A stretch of DNA of 64,000 nucleotides, taken from assembly GCF_039982735.1 (NCBI RefSeq), contig NZ_JBDWXV010000011.1, positions 620,001 to 684,000 on the forward strand, given 5' to 3'. Positions within the stretch are counted from its first letter, which is position 1; every line of letters starts with the position of its first letter. Below the pieces are notes generated by a model. The model was given only the letters and a program-made list of their open reading frames with translations, was not told the DNA's origin and searched no databases. This document shows positions 43,687-52,616 of this stretch, one piece after another. Position numbers and translations under genes: made by a program. Source of the DNA: Saccharospirillum sp039982735 (GTDB lineage Bacteria; Pseudomonadota; Gammaproteobacteria; Pseudomonadales; Natronospirillaceae).

Positions 43687-46335
43687 TCAGGCCTTGGCCG
43701 CTTTACCAGTTTTCTCTTCAACCACCCAACGCTTACCCTGATAAAAGGCCTTCCAGCCAGATGCCTTGCCATCCTCATTTTCCGTCATGACGTACTGCTC
43801 TTTCGTCTTGCGGCTGAAACGGATGACAGTGGGCCGACCTTCGTCGTCTTTTTTGGGCGCTTTGGTCAGGTACAGGTACTTCTCTGGCAACTCATCGGCG
43901 TGGGCTACCAGTTCCTTCACCAGTGGCGGCCTGGTTTCCCGGTTTTTCGGGAACTGACTGGCCGCCAGAAACAAACCGGCTGCGCCATCACGCAACACGT
44001 ATGTGTCTTCCACCTTCAGGCACTTCAGCTCCGGCATCGGAATCGGATCCATCTTCGGTGGCGCCGCTTCACCGTTGCGCAACAACTTGCGGGTATTCTT
44101 GCACTCGTCATTGGTGCAACCGAAGTATTTGCCGAAACGCCCGCTCTTGAGCTGCATTTCAGAACCGCATTTGTCGCACTCGAGCGTCGGACCGTCGTAG
44201 CCCTTGATCTTGTACTGGCCTTTCTCGACCTTGAAGCCGGTACAATCCGGGTTGTTGCCGCAGATATGCAGTTTCCGGCCTTCATCGATCAGGTAGCTGT
44301 CCATCGCCGTGCCGCATTTGTCGCAGCGCTCTTTGTGGCGCAACGCCTGGGCTTCTGCCTCATCGTCGTCTTCCAGGTCGAGCACTTCCTCGCCGGGAAT
44401 CAGGTTCAGGGTGCCCTTGCAACGCTCCTTGGGTGGCAGACTGTAGCCGGAGCAGCCGAGAAACACGCCGGTGGTACCGGTACGAATCATCATCGGGCGC
44501 CCGCATTTCGGGCACTCGATGTCCGTTGGTGTCGGCTCGTTGGAGCGCATACCGTCTTCGTCGGATTCAGCCTGGTCCAACTGGCGGGTAAAGTCGTCGT
44601 AGAAGCTGTCGAGCACCTGCTTCCAGGTGCGCTCACCGGTAGCAATGTCATCCAGATACTCTTCCAGACGCGCAGTGAACTGATACTGCATCAGATCCTT
44701 GAACGATTCGGTCAGCCGGTCGGTCACAATATCGCCAATTTTTTCAGCGAAAAAGCGGCGGCTGACCAGCCGTACGTAGCCTCGATCCTGAATCGTCGAA
44801 ATAATGGAGGCATAGGTCGATGGCCGGCCAATACCCTGTTTTTCCAGCTCTTTGACCAGCGAGGCTTCCGTAAAGCGCGCTGGCGGCTTGGTGAAGTGCT
44901 GGCGTGGCTCCAAAGCCACCAGCGCCAGCTCGTCACTCACTTTCAGATCTGGCAGTTCGATGGCGTCATCGCCCTTAGTGACCTGAGTCATGACCCGGGT
45001 GTAGCCGTCGAATACCAGCACCCGGCCCTTTGCCTTGAGCTCATAATCGCCGGTGGCGACCGTCAGCACCGTGCTCTTGTACTTGGCTGGTACCATCTGA
45101 CAGGCCACGAAACGCTGCCAGATCAATTCATAGAGCCGCTGAGCATCGCGCTCCATGTCGGAGAGATCAGCGCTCTTGCGGGCCACATAGGACGGACGAA
45201 TCGCTTCGTGCGCCTCCTGGGCCCCTTCCCGGCTGCCGTAGGTGACCGGCTTCTCGGGCAGGTATTGTTTGCCGTACTGGTCGGCGATGTAATCACGCGC
45301 CGAGGCAACGGCTTCCTGGCTCAGGTTGGTCGAGTCAGTACGCATATAAGTGATGTGACCGGCTTCATAGAGCCTCTGGGCCATGGTCATGGTTTTCTTG
45401 ACGGTGTAGCCGAGGCGCGTGCTGGCCGCCTGTTGCAGGGTCGAGGTAATAAATGGGGGCGCCGCCTTGGATGAAGTTGGCTTGTCTTCGCGGTCGGTGA
45501 TGCGCAATGCCGCATCGCGCAGTCGCTCAACATGCTCATCGCTCTGGCTTTTGTTGACCGGCCGGTACTTGTCGCCGAGATAACGGGCGACTTCAAAACG
45601 GACTTCAGCGTCGTTCTTGGCGCGCGTCTGAACGTGCAAGTCCCAGAACTCTTCCGGGTTGAACGCTCGAATCTCGCGCTCGCGCTCGACAATCAGCCGT
45701 ACCGCTACTGACTGAACCCGACCCGCACTCAGGCCCCGGGCTACCTTGGCCCACAGCAGTGGCGACACCATAAAGCCAACGACCCGGTCCAGGAATCGAC
45801 GCGCCTGCTGTGCATTGACCCGGTTAAGGTCCAGCTCACCTGGGCGGTCGAAGGCCTCGTTGATGGCTTTCTTGGTGATTTCGTTAAACACCACCCGACG
45901 GTACTTTTCAGGGGCGAGACCGATGCTTTCCTGCAAATGCCAGGCGATCGCCTCCCCCTCGCGGTCCAAATCCGTCGCGAGGTAGACGGTGTCGGCTGTC
46001 TTGGCCAGGCGACGCAATTCGTCGACCACTTTCTCTTTGCCGGGCAGCACCTGATACTGGGCTGTCCAGCCGTTATCGGGGTCGATGCCCATGCGGGCGA
46101 TCAATTGCTCCTTGGCCTTTTGCTTTTTATGGATCGCTTTCTTTTCGGGCGATAATTTGCGTGTTTCAGCTGCCTGGCGCGCACGCGCCTTGGCGTCCAC
46201 CGGTTTGGCCTGGCCACTGGTGGGCAGATCACGGATGTGACCTACCGAGGACTTGACGATGAAGTCATTTCCCAGATATTTGTTGATCGTTTTGGCTTTT
46301 GCGGGTGATTCGACAATGACCAGAGATTTACCCAT
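43687..46335 (-). CDS. topA: DNA topoisomerase I
   Basis: 882 residues. The Toprim domain starts KSLVIVESPAKAKTINKYLG; the catalytic Tyr lies in YMRTDSTNLS (about residue 330). The C-terminal region has three Cys4 zinc-finger modules (CPKCGRPM..., CDKCGTAMD..., CDKCGSEMQ..., about 590-720) and a basic tail. It relaxes negative supercoils ahead of runaway R-loops. The start ATG at 46335 fits the family. The palindrome-rich upstream region is listed separately. Confidence 0.98.
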   Translation of the reverse strand: MGKSLVIVESPAKAKTINKYLGNDFIVKSSVGHIRDLPTSGQAKPVDAKARARQAAETRKLSPEKKAIHKKQKAKEQLIARMGIDPDNGWTAQYQVLPGKEKVVDELRRLAKTADTVYLATDLDREGEAIAWHLQESIGLAPEKYRRVVFNEITKKAINEAFDRPGELDLNRVNAQQARRFLDRVVGFMVSPLLWAKVARGLSAGRVQSVAVRLIVEREREIRAFNPEEFWDLHVQTRAKNDAEVRFEVARYLGDKYRPVNKSQSDEHVERLRDAALRITDREDKPTSSKAAPPFITSTLQQAASTRLGYTVKKTMTMAQRLYEAGHITYMRTDSTNLSQEAVASARDYIADQYGKQYLPEKPVTYGSREGAQEAHEAIRPSYVARKSADLSDMERDAQRLYELIWQRFVACQMVPAKYKSTVLTVATGDYELKAKGRVLVFDGYTRVMTQVTKGDDAIELPDLKVSDELALVALEPRQHFTKPPARFTEASLVKELEKQGIGRPSTYASIISTIQDRGYVRLVSRRFFAEKIGDIVTDRLTESFKDLMQYQFTARLEEYLDDIATGERTWKQVLDSFYDDFTRQLDQAESDEDGMRSNEPTPTDIECPKCGRPMMIRTGTTGVFLGCSGYSLPPKERCKGTLNLIPGEEVLDLEDDDEAEAQALRHKERCDKCGTAMDSYLIDEGRKLHICGNNPDCTGFKVEKGQYKIKGYDGPTLECDKCGSEMQLKSGRFGKYFGCTNDECKNTRKLLRNGEAAPPKMDPIPMPELKCLKVEDTYVLRDGAAGLFLAASQFPKNRETRPPLVKELVAHADELPEKYLYLTKAPKKDDEGRPTVIRFSRKTKEQYVMTENEDGKASGWKAFYQGKRWVVEEKTGKAAKA

Positions 46336-46603
46336 GCGCTATAATTCCGCCTGTTGCTTCCTTTTATATACTTAGCTTACGAACCCCGGGGAACGCAAGC
46401 GGCGCAGACGTATAAACTGTTTGACCCCTTAAGGTCAAGTCGCCGCTGCGCAGCGAGGAACCGGTACGTGCAGGGTTTGCAGTGCAAACCCCGGCGACCA
46501 TTCAGCGCCGTACTATGCACGAACCCGGGCAAAGCGTACAGGCTGGATAGCCTGGTTACCCGTGGTTGTTCGATCACGGAACCCCATTCAGGAGCCTACC
46601 AGA
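46336..46603. other. Palindrome-rich gap upstream of topA
   Basis: 268 bases between divergent starts. It contains TTGACC/GGTCAA (46421-46438), which sits between GCGGCG (46400-46405) and CGCCGC (46441-46446); a 12-base perfect palindrome CGCTGCGCAGCG (46444-46455); and a nine-base stem with a one-base loop, GGGTTTGCA/TGCAAACCC (46473-46491). The topA promoter is presumably near 46336-46380 (TATAAT-like AT-rich stretches). The palindromes may be a repeat element or supercoiling-sensitive cruciforms. Confidence 0.5.
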
Positions 46604-47338
46604 GTGTCTTTATTTGCCATTTTATTCATGATTTCGATGGTTGGACTGATCATCGGCGGCCTTTACATGAGCCGGGTTGCAACGCTGAAAGAACAGGAAG
46701 CTCAGGCGGTTAAAGCCCGCCTTCGCCAGCTACGATCCCAGCAAACGCAGTATGAAGAATTGTTCTCCACCCTGATGGTCTACGACCGTGATCCCGACCT
46801 GCTGCACCTTATTCAGCAAAACCTGGCGGAAGAAGCCGAAAGCCTGCTGGCCATCGACCCCACCAATCAGGACTCCCAGCGGGATGTGGCGTATTACCAA
46901 TCACTGGCTGACGACATCAGTAGCCTGGGCGAGAAGGCCCACCAGCCAGAAATCCCGTCCAGTGACCGGCAAATCAATCTGATGAAACGACACTTCGGCC
47001 GGGCCATGAAGTGGGTTAGAACCCTTAATGGGCGTGGACTTATCTCCGAGGTGGAAAGCCATGAGCACCTTGCCCGCCTCACCCGCAACAGCCTGATGCT
47101 TGAGGTGGAAGCCTACAAACGCCAGGGCCTGGAAGCCCGTGACCAGCACGACCTTTCAGCGGCCTCGTCGTTCTACAAGCATGCGAAAGACCTGCTGATC
47201 CACAGTGACATTCACTTAAACGACAAACCGCAGCAAATTAAGAAAATCTCCCAGTTAATTTCCGGACTCTACGATTCAACAATGGGCGAGGACACCTCAG
47301 CCGCCAGTGACAGCCAGTCGGCTTCGTCCAGAGACTGA
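46604..47338 (+). CDS. Uncharacterised single-pass membrane protein with coiled-coil region
   Basis: 244 residues from a GTG at 46604, chosen because CAGGAG lies about ten bases upstream. One N-terminal membrane helix (about 2-22, SLFAILFMISMVGLIIGGL) is followed by a long charged, helical region (EQEAQAVKARLRQLRSQQTQ...) and a C-terminal Ser/Asp-rich tail. The residues after the helix should be periplasmic or cytoplasmic depending on topology; I cannot tell. No domain is recognised. It overlaps the convergent DUF1653 gene by 70 bases. Confidence 0.6.
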   Translation: MSLFAILFMISMVGLIIGGLYMSRVATLKEQEAQAVKARLRQLRSQQTQYEELFSTLMVYDRDPDLLHLIQQNLAEEAESLLAIDPTNQDSQRDVAYYQSLADDISSLGEKAHQPEIPSSDRQINLMKRHFGRAMKWVRTLNGRGLISEVESHEHLARLTRNSLMLEVEAYKRQGLEARDQHDLSAASSFYKHAKDLLIHSDIHLNDKPQQIKKISQLISGLYDSTMGEDTSAASDSQSASSRD

Positions 47339-47544
47339 ACCCGCTCAAAACGGGGTATGTCTTCGCCGTCGATCCGTACCAACTCGGTAAACATGGCCAG
47401 CGGCCGCACCCAGAGGCTGTAGTCTCCATACAGGCACTGGTATACCACAAGCTGCTCATTGGTTTCGCTGTGCCGGCTTACGCCAATAACGCGGTAGCGG
47501 TTTCCCTTGTAGTGCCGGTAAATGCCTGCGGTTAGGGGTTTCAT
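47269..47544 (-). CDS. DUF1653 domain protein
   Basis: 91 residues. The N-terminal ~70 match the small DUF1653 domain: GIYRHYKGNRYRVIGVSRHS, VVYQCLYGDYSLWVRPLAMF, and F.R. The beta-rich fold suggests a small soluble protein. Function is unknown. It converges with the previous gene, sharing 70 bases of their 3' ends. A possible small gene lies 31 bases upstream on the same strand. Confidence 0.85.
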   Translation of the reverse strand: MKPLTAGIYRHYKGNRYRVIGVSRHSETNEQLVVYQCLYGDYSLWVRPLAMFTELVRIDGEDIPRFERVQSLDEADWLSLAAEVSSPIVES

Positions 47545-47575
47545 GAGGCGCTCCTATAAGTAATGTTTGGCGAAT

Positions 47576-47773
47576 CTAGCTACGACCTCGCACGGTAACG
47601 GTCACGCCTTGCGAATCGGCCACTTCCTTTCTATATTTCCAATGCAATGCACCCTGGCACTGCTTCCAAGTCAGGCCCGGATTTTCGCAAATCACCACCT
47701 GCCACTGCGAAGTCACATACTGTGAATCCAGACCGGCCAGAGCAGATCTACCAGTTAACCCCATACCCATCAC
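47576..47773 (-). CDS. Possible small protein, 65 aa
   Basis: A reading frame on the same strand as, and 31 bases before, the DUF1653 gene. Its C-terminal half (WQVVICENPGLTWKQCQGAL, then VTVTVRG) has a plausible protein-like composition with two Cys and three Trp, but the ATG lacks a clear ribosome site and I recognise no family. It could begin at an internal GTG or ATG instead. It might simply be the leader region of the neighbours. Confidence 0.25.
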   Translation of the reverse strand: MMGMGLTGRSALAGLDSQYVTSQWQVVICENPGLTWKQCQGALHWKYRKEVADSQGVTVTVRGRS

Positions 47774-47787
47774 TTCTGCGGAGTCTC

Positions 47788-48456
47788 ATGACTAACAGAC
47801 CCTGGCAAGACAATCGGCTTCACTGGCTGGTCATCCCCACTGTTACTGCCCTGGTGGGTCTGGCGTGTTTTGCCTTGTTGTTCGCCGTCGCCGCTAATGT
47901 GCTCAGAGGCAATGCGCCGAATGACGATGTGCTGCCCAGCTTTGATTTGATGCTGTCGAACCAAAAAGATCACATCAGGCTGGAAGGTTACATTGATTTT
48001 GGCGTCACTCAAGCACTCAGCACTCTGCTTGAACAGGAAGACACGGTCGTGCATTTGCGCTTGCAAAGTCGCGGAGGCCTGGTCGCTGAGGCTCGTGGGC
48101 TGGTACGGCTGGTCAATGAATTCGGCCTCACCACCTCTGCCTACGGCGATTGCGCCTCTGCCTGCACCCTGGTCTTTATCGCCGGCCAAACACGCTATCT
48201 TGAACCGGATGCTCGCCTTGGCTTCCATCGGTATGCTCAAAAATCTCCGGTAATGGAGTTTCTGATGAAGCAGGACCCGGAAGAAGAGCAGCAAAGAGAC
48301 TTAAACCTGTTTCGCCGGGCGAACGTGGATGAAGCCTTCTTAGCCCAGATCATGGCAACGCCGCACCAGCAAATGTGGTATCCGTCCGCCGGTGAACTGG
48401 TCAGGTCCGGTGTTGTCGATGTGCTGGGTGTACCCGGCGACGAGCCAGGCTACTGA
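47788..48456 (+). CDS. Membrane-anchored ClpP/crotonase-fold protein (putative serine protease)
   Basis: 222 residues from the ATG at 47788 (CGGAG upstream). One N-terminal membrane helix (about 14-40, VIPTVTALVGLACFALLFAVA) is followed by a ClpP-like domain: SRGGLVAEARGLVRLV (oxyanion-loop-like), then GDCASACTLVFIAG, whose Ser matches the ClpP catalytic Ser position, then LGFHRY, whose His matches the catalytic His. This resembles the COG3904-type periplasmic ClpP-like proteins. Substrate unknown. It is not ClpP itself. A terminator separates it from fadA. Confidence 0.75.
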   Translation: MTNRPWQDNRLHWLVIPTVTALVGLACFALLFAVAANVLRGNAPNDDVLPSFDLMLSNQKDHIRLEGYIDFGVTQALSTLLEQEDTVVHLRLQSRGGLVAEARGLVRLVNEFGLTTSAYGDCASACTLVFIAGQTRYLEPDARLGFHRYAQKSPVMEFLMKQDPEEEQQRDLNLFRRANVDEAFLAQIMATPHQQMWYPSAGELVRSGVVDVLGVPGDEPGY

Positions 48457-48476
48457 TCTGAATAGCTTTCAGCCAT

Positions 48477-48513
48477 AAAAAAGCCGGCCCGGTGACTTCC
48501 AGGCCGGCTTTTT
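48477..48513. terminator. Bidirectional terminator between the ClpP-like gene and fadA
   Basis: AAGCCGGCC/GGCCGGCTT is a nine-base stem with a 12-base loop, flanked by A's and T's. It serves convergent genes. Confidence 0.85.
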
Positions 48514-48572
48514 AACCAGCGATTTTCTTTTTCAAACGTGCGTTAACCAGCCTGAATCAGGCGGCATTGGGA

Positions 48573-49748
48573 TCAAACACGTTCAATAACGGTACTGATG
48601 CCCTGTCCCAGACCGATGCACATGGTCGACAGACCAAACTGACCATCGTTCTGTTCCATAACGTTCAACAGCGTGCCGGTAATGCGTGCGCCGGAGCAGC
48701 CGAAAGGGTGACCCAGGGCGATGGCGCCGCCGTGCAGGTTAACCTTGTCGTCCATTTTCTCCAGCAATTTCAGGTCTTTCAGTACTGGCAACGCCTGAGC
48801 GGCAAAGGCTTCGTTGAGCTCGACGTAGTCGATATCCTCAATGGTCATGCCCAGTTTCTTGAGTACCTTCTTGGTCGCCGGCACAGGGCCGTACCCCATG
48901 ATCGACGGATCAACGCCCGCCAGACTCATGCCACGCACCACAGCGCGAGGCTTCAGACCCAACGCCTTGGCTTTGCGGTATGACATGACCACCATCGCCG
49001 ATGCGCCATCGGTGATCTGGCTCGAGGTACCGGCAGTGACAGTCCCTGCTTTCGGATCAAAGGCCGGGCGCAACGACGCCAGACCTTCCAGCGTCGTCTC
49101 GGGGCGAATGGTTTCGTCGTGTTTCATCAGGTAGGGGTTGCCGTCGGCATCGTGCGCGGTACGGGCAACGATCTCATTGTCGAAGTTGCCGGCCTGAGTG
49201 GCTTCATGGGCTTTCACGTGCGAACGCAGACCAAACTGATCCTGCTGTTCACGACCGATGCCATGCATCTTGGACAACAGCTCGGCTGTCAGTCCCATCA
49301 TGCCTGATGCTTTTGCGGCCTTTTGCGACAACATGGGGTTCGGGTCGACACCGTGCATCATGTCGACGTGCCCCATGTGCTCAACACCCCCGATGACATA
49401 AATGTCACCGTTGTCCGACTGAATGTTCGCCGTTGCGATGTGCAGCGCCGACATCGATGAACCGCACAAACGACTGACGGTTTGCGCCGGTACCGTGTGT
49501 GGAATATCGGTCAGCAATTGCATCATGCGGGCGACGTTCCAGCCTTGCTCTTTAGTCTGATTTACGCATCCCCAGATGATGTCGTCAATATCGGCCGGGT
49601 TCAGGGCTTCATTGCGAGCCAGCAAGCCGTTTACCAGATCGGCGCTCAGGTTTTCAGCACGGGTAAAACGGTGGCTGCCACCCTTGCTACGACCCATAGG
49701 GGTGCGTGCAAAGTCGACGATTACTGCGTCATTGTCTCGAATAGTCAT
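48573..49748 (-). CDS. fadA: 3-ketoacyl-CoA thiolase FadA (beta subunit)
   Basis: 391 residues. The nucleophilic Cys is in TVSRLCGSSMSALHIA (about residue 91) and the C-terminal motifs are GGAIALGHPFGCSGAR and CIGLGQG. It performs the last step of beta-oxidation in the alpha2beta2 complex with FadB. It lies 18 bases after fadB, so the two form the fadBA operon. Confidence 0.97.
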   Translation of the reverse strand: MTIRDNDAVIVDFARTPMGRSKGGSHRFTRAENLSADLVNGLLARNEALNPADIDDIIWGCVNQTKEQGWNVARMMQLLTDIPHTVPAQTVSRLCGSSMSALHIATANIQSDNGDIYVIGGVEHMGHVDMMHGVDPNPMLSQKAAKASGMMGLTAELLSKMHGIGREQQDQFGLRSHVKAHEATQAGNFDNEIVARTAHDADGNPYLMKHDETIRPETTLEGLASLRPAFDPKAGTVTAGTSSQITDGASAMVVMSYRKAKALGLKPRAVVRGMSLAGVDPSIMGYGPVPATKKVLKKLGMTIEDIDYVELNEAFAAQALPVLKDLKLLEKMDDKVNLHGGAIALGHPFGCSGARITGTLLNVMEQNDGQFGLSTMCIGLGQGISTVIERV

Positions 49749-49766
49749 GGTTGCTGTTCTCCCGTC

Positions 49767-51911
49767 TTAACCGTAAAAGGTCTGGCCGTTTTTAGCCATA
49801 TCGCGCAGTTTGTCGGTTGGCTCGTAGAGCTTGCCCAGATCCTTATAGCGATCACATAGCTCAACAAAGGCTGCGACGCCGATGTCATCGATGTACTGCA
49901 AGGCTCCACCGCGGAACGGCGGGAAACCGATGCCATATACCAGACCCATGTCGGCTTCGGCAGCGGTATTGACGATGCCATCTTCCAGGCAACGCACCGT
50001 TTCCAGGCACATCGGAATCATCAGGCGGTTAATGATGTCATCTTCTGACAGTTCGCTTTCGGACGCGCGCACACTGGCGACCAGTTCGTGTGCTTTTTCA
50101 TCGGATACTTTCTTCGGCTTACCTTTCTTATCGGTCTCGTAGCGGTAGAAACCAACGCCGTTCTTCTGACCAAAGCGCTCTTCGGCGTACATAACATCCA
50201 TCGCCGATTTGAAATCCTGCTTCATGCGTTCGGGGAAGCCATCGGCCATAACGGCCTGGGCATGAACGCCGGTGTCGATACCGACCACGTCCATCAGATA
50301 CGCTGGGCCCATCGGCCAGCCAAATTTTTCCATGACTTTGTCGACGTTTTCAAAGTTGGCGCCGTCACGCAGCATCATGGCAAAGCCACCGAAGTACGGG
50401 AACAGAATGCGGTTTACCAGAAAGCCCGGGCAGTCGTTAACAACAATAGGCGTCTTGCCCATTTTCTGTGCATAGGCGACAACGGTTGCGATGGTTTCAT
50501 CGCTGGTTTTTTCACCGCGAATCACTTCAACCAGTGGCATACGATGCACCGGGTTAAAGAAGTGCATGCCACAGAACTGCTCCGGTTTCTTAAGTGCCGT
50601 GGCCAGTTCAGTAATGGAGATAGTCGAGGTGTTCGAAGCCAGAATGGCGTCTTCGCGCAGTTGGCCTTCGGCTTCGGCAAGAACGGCTTTCTTCACCTTG
50701 ACGTTCTCGACTACCGCTTCAACAACGACGTCAACATCGCCAAAATCACCGTACGACAGGGTCGGACGAATGCGGTTCAGAGTGTCTGCCATGCCACGCA
50801 CGTCCAGCTTCTTGCGCTCGACCTGCTTGGTGAGCAGTTTGGCGGCTTCATCGAGGCCCAGTTGCAAGCCCGACTCGGCAATGTCTTTCATCATAATCGG
50901 GGTGCCTTTACTGGCACTCTGATAGGCAATTCCACCGCCCATGATGCCCGCGCCCAGCACGCCCGCCTTGCTGACGTCTTTCGACTGTTTGATGTGATCT
51001 TTGGCGATCTTCTTGATCTTCTGATCGTTCAGAAACAAACCAATCAGATTCTTGGCGACCGGTGTTTTGGCCATTTTTGCAAAGCCTTTCGCTTCAATGG
51101 CGATGGCCTTGTCGCGGTCAAAATTGGCGTGCTTCTGAATGGTTTTGACCGCTTCAACCGGCGCCGGGTAATGGCGACCGGCCTTGCCTGCAATAAAGCC
51201 CTTGGCGGTTTCAAACACCATCATGCTTTCGATGTTATTCAGTTGCAGCTTGCCTTGTTTGGCCTGGCGGCGATTCTGGTAATCCACTTCACCGGACATC
51301 AGCCGTTCAAGCAATGCCAGGGCCGTATCGTGCAGGGCTTCAGGCTCGCTGACGACATCCACAGCGCCATCCGACAAGGCGGCATCGGGACGTTTTTCAC
51401 TACCAGAGGCGATCCACTCGATGGCGTTATCGGCACCAATGACACGCGACAACCGAACTGTGCCGCCAAAGCCGGGGTAGATACCCAGTTTGACTTCGGG
51501 CAAGCCCACTTTCGCCTTGGTCGACATGACCCGGTAGTCGGCCGCCAGGCACATTTCGAAACCACCGCCCAGCGCCATACCGTTGATGGCCACCACGGTG
51601 GGCATCGCCAGGTCTTCAAAGGCGCTGAAAATATCGTTGGCAGCCAGAATGTCGCTGATGATGCCTTCTTCGTCCTTATCGAACCATTCCAGAAATTCAG
51701 TAATGTCCGCACCGACGATAAAGCTGTCTTTCGCACTGCTGACCAACACCCCTTTGGCATCGCTGGCGGCAATGGCTTTGGTTGCCTCTGCCAGCTCTCT
51801 CAGCGTTGCCTGGTCGAACTTGTTGACCGACTCGCCCTGCAAATCGAAGATGAGTTCGGCGGCGCCGTTCTGCAATGCCTCGACGGTTATGCCTTTACCC
51901 TGATAAATCAT
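49767..51911 (-). CDS. fadB: Fatty-acid oxidation complex alpha subunit FadB
   Basis: 714 residues from the ATG at 51911 (MIYQGKGITVEAL; ACGGAG upstream). A further 13 codons are open upstream but lack a ribosome site. The N-terminal enoyl-CoA hydratase/isomerase part has INGMALGGGFEMCLAADYR. The NAD-binding hydroxyacyl-CoA dehydrogenase part has GAGIMGGGIAYQSASKG and GMHFFNPVHRMPLVEV. It is the first gene of fadBA. PsrA-like operators lie about 95 bases upstream. Confidence 0.97.
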   Translation of the reverse strand: MIYQGKGITVEALQNGAAELIFDLQGESVNKFDQATLRELAEATKAIAASDAKGVLVSSAKDSFIVGADITEFLEWFDKDEEGIISDILAANDIFSAFEDLAMPTVVAINGMALGGGFEMCLAADYRVMSTKAKVGLPEVKLGIYPGFGGTVRLSRVIGADNAIEWIASGSEKRPDAALSDGAVDVVSEPEALHDTALALLERLMSGEVDYQNRRQAKQGKLQLNNIESMMVFETAKGFIAGKAGRHYPAPVEAVKTIQKHANFDRDKAIAIEAKGFAKMAKTPVAKNLIGLFLNDQKIKKIAKDHIKQSKDVSKAGVLGAGIMGGGIAYQSASKGTPIMMKDIAESGLQLGLDEAAKLLTKQVERKKLDVRGMADTLNRIRPTLSYGDFGDVDVVVEAVVENVKVKKAVLAEAEGQLREDAILASNTSTISITELATALKKPEQFCGMHFFNPVHRMPLVEVIRGEKTSDETIATVVAYAQKMGKTPIVVNDCPGFLVNRILFPYFGGFAMMLRDGANFENVDKVMEKFGWPMGPAYLMDVVGIDTGVHAQAVMADGFPERMKQDFKSAMDVMYAEERFGQKNGVGFYRYETDKKGKPKKVSDEKAHELVASVRASESELSEDDIINRLMIPMCLETVRCLEDGIVNTAAEADMGLVYGIGFPPFRGGALQYIDDIGVAAFVELCDRYKDLGKLYEPTDKLRDMAKNGQTFYG

Positions 51912-52002
51912 GGAAGCTCTCCGTTTATTGTCTCGAATAGGGCCAAACACCCACCCGTATCGCGGTCTACCTTGTTTGAATACCGGGTCTGATTGCCTGA
52001 AT

Positions 52003-52029
52003 CAAACACAAGTTTCAAACGACTGTTTG
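52003..52029. promoter_or_regulatory. Tandem PsrA-like operators before fadBA
   Basis: Two overlapping copies of the Pseudomonas PsrA box (G/C-AAAC-N4-GTTT-G/C): CAAAC-ACAA-GTTTC (52003-52016) and CAAAC-GACT-GTTTG (52016-52029). In Pseudomonas PsrA represses fadBA (faoAB) until long-chain fatty acids bind it. The position, about 92-118 bases upstream of the fadB start, fits promoter control. Confidence 0.7.
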
Positions 52030-52112
52030 ATTGTGGTTCATACGATAGACACTGGCGACAGGATGTCAACCGGCAACGCTGGCGACCCGGACAGAAAGGA
52101 AGATTATTGCGC

Positions 52113-52610
52113 TCAGGCAGAGAGTTGTGCGATCAGGCGCTCCAGCGTTTCCCGAATCGCGGGTAATGCCGAGGCATTGCCTCGCTCATCCCAGACCAGC
52201 CCCACGCCGTCCGGCTGAGCATCCAGCACCAGATACTGGTCGGGCAGACCGACCAGAACCTCGTGTAAATCCTGTGTAACGGTTTCACCGGGGCGATGCT
52301 CATCAGCCCATTTCCAGCCATCGGGCAAGAAGGCACTGGAAACGCCGGTGGTGCGTTGCACGGTAAAGCGCGGTGCCTTACCTTTCTCGAATCGGTGCAA
52401 CAAGCGGTAGAGGGTGATTAACGACGACTTTTCAGCCAATCGCCCTTCAATGCTGGTATCCGGAATGCGGATGCTGTCGAGTTTAAACCCGGCCGACAAT
52501 GCCGCGGTGCGCAGTGTATTGAGGTGACGATCCCTCGGCGATGGCTTCAGCCACATAAAGGCACCGGCCAATATCAGGATAGCGCCAATAATTGCTAGGT
52601 TGGCAAACAT
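52113..52610 (-). CDS. Conserved hypothetical membrane-anchored protein, 165 aa
   Basis: One N-terminal membrane helix (about 5-22, LAIIGAILILAGAFMWL) is followed by a soluble domain starting KPSPRDRHLNTLRTAALSAG. I recognise no domain. Similar proteins with this N-terminal layout (helix, then PSPR...LR..A...G) exist in Pseudomonas-type genomes as far as I recall, with no function. It lies six bases after the Cys-rich gene at 52617, so they are probably co-expressed. Confidence 0.65.
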   Translation of the reverse strand: MFANLAIIGAILILAGAFMWLKPSPRDRHLNTLRTAALSAGFKLDSIRIPDTSIEGRLAEKSSLITLYRLLHRFEKGKAPRFTVQRTTGVSSAFLPDGWKWADEHRPGETVTQDLHEVLVGLPDQYLVLDAQPDGVGLVWDERGNASALPAIRETLERLIAQLSA

Positions 52611-52616
52611 GCCGGC

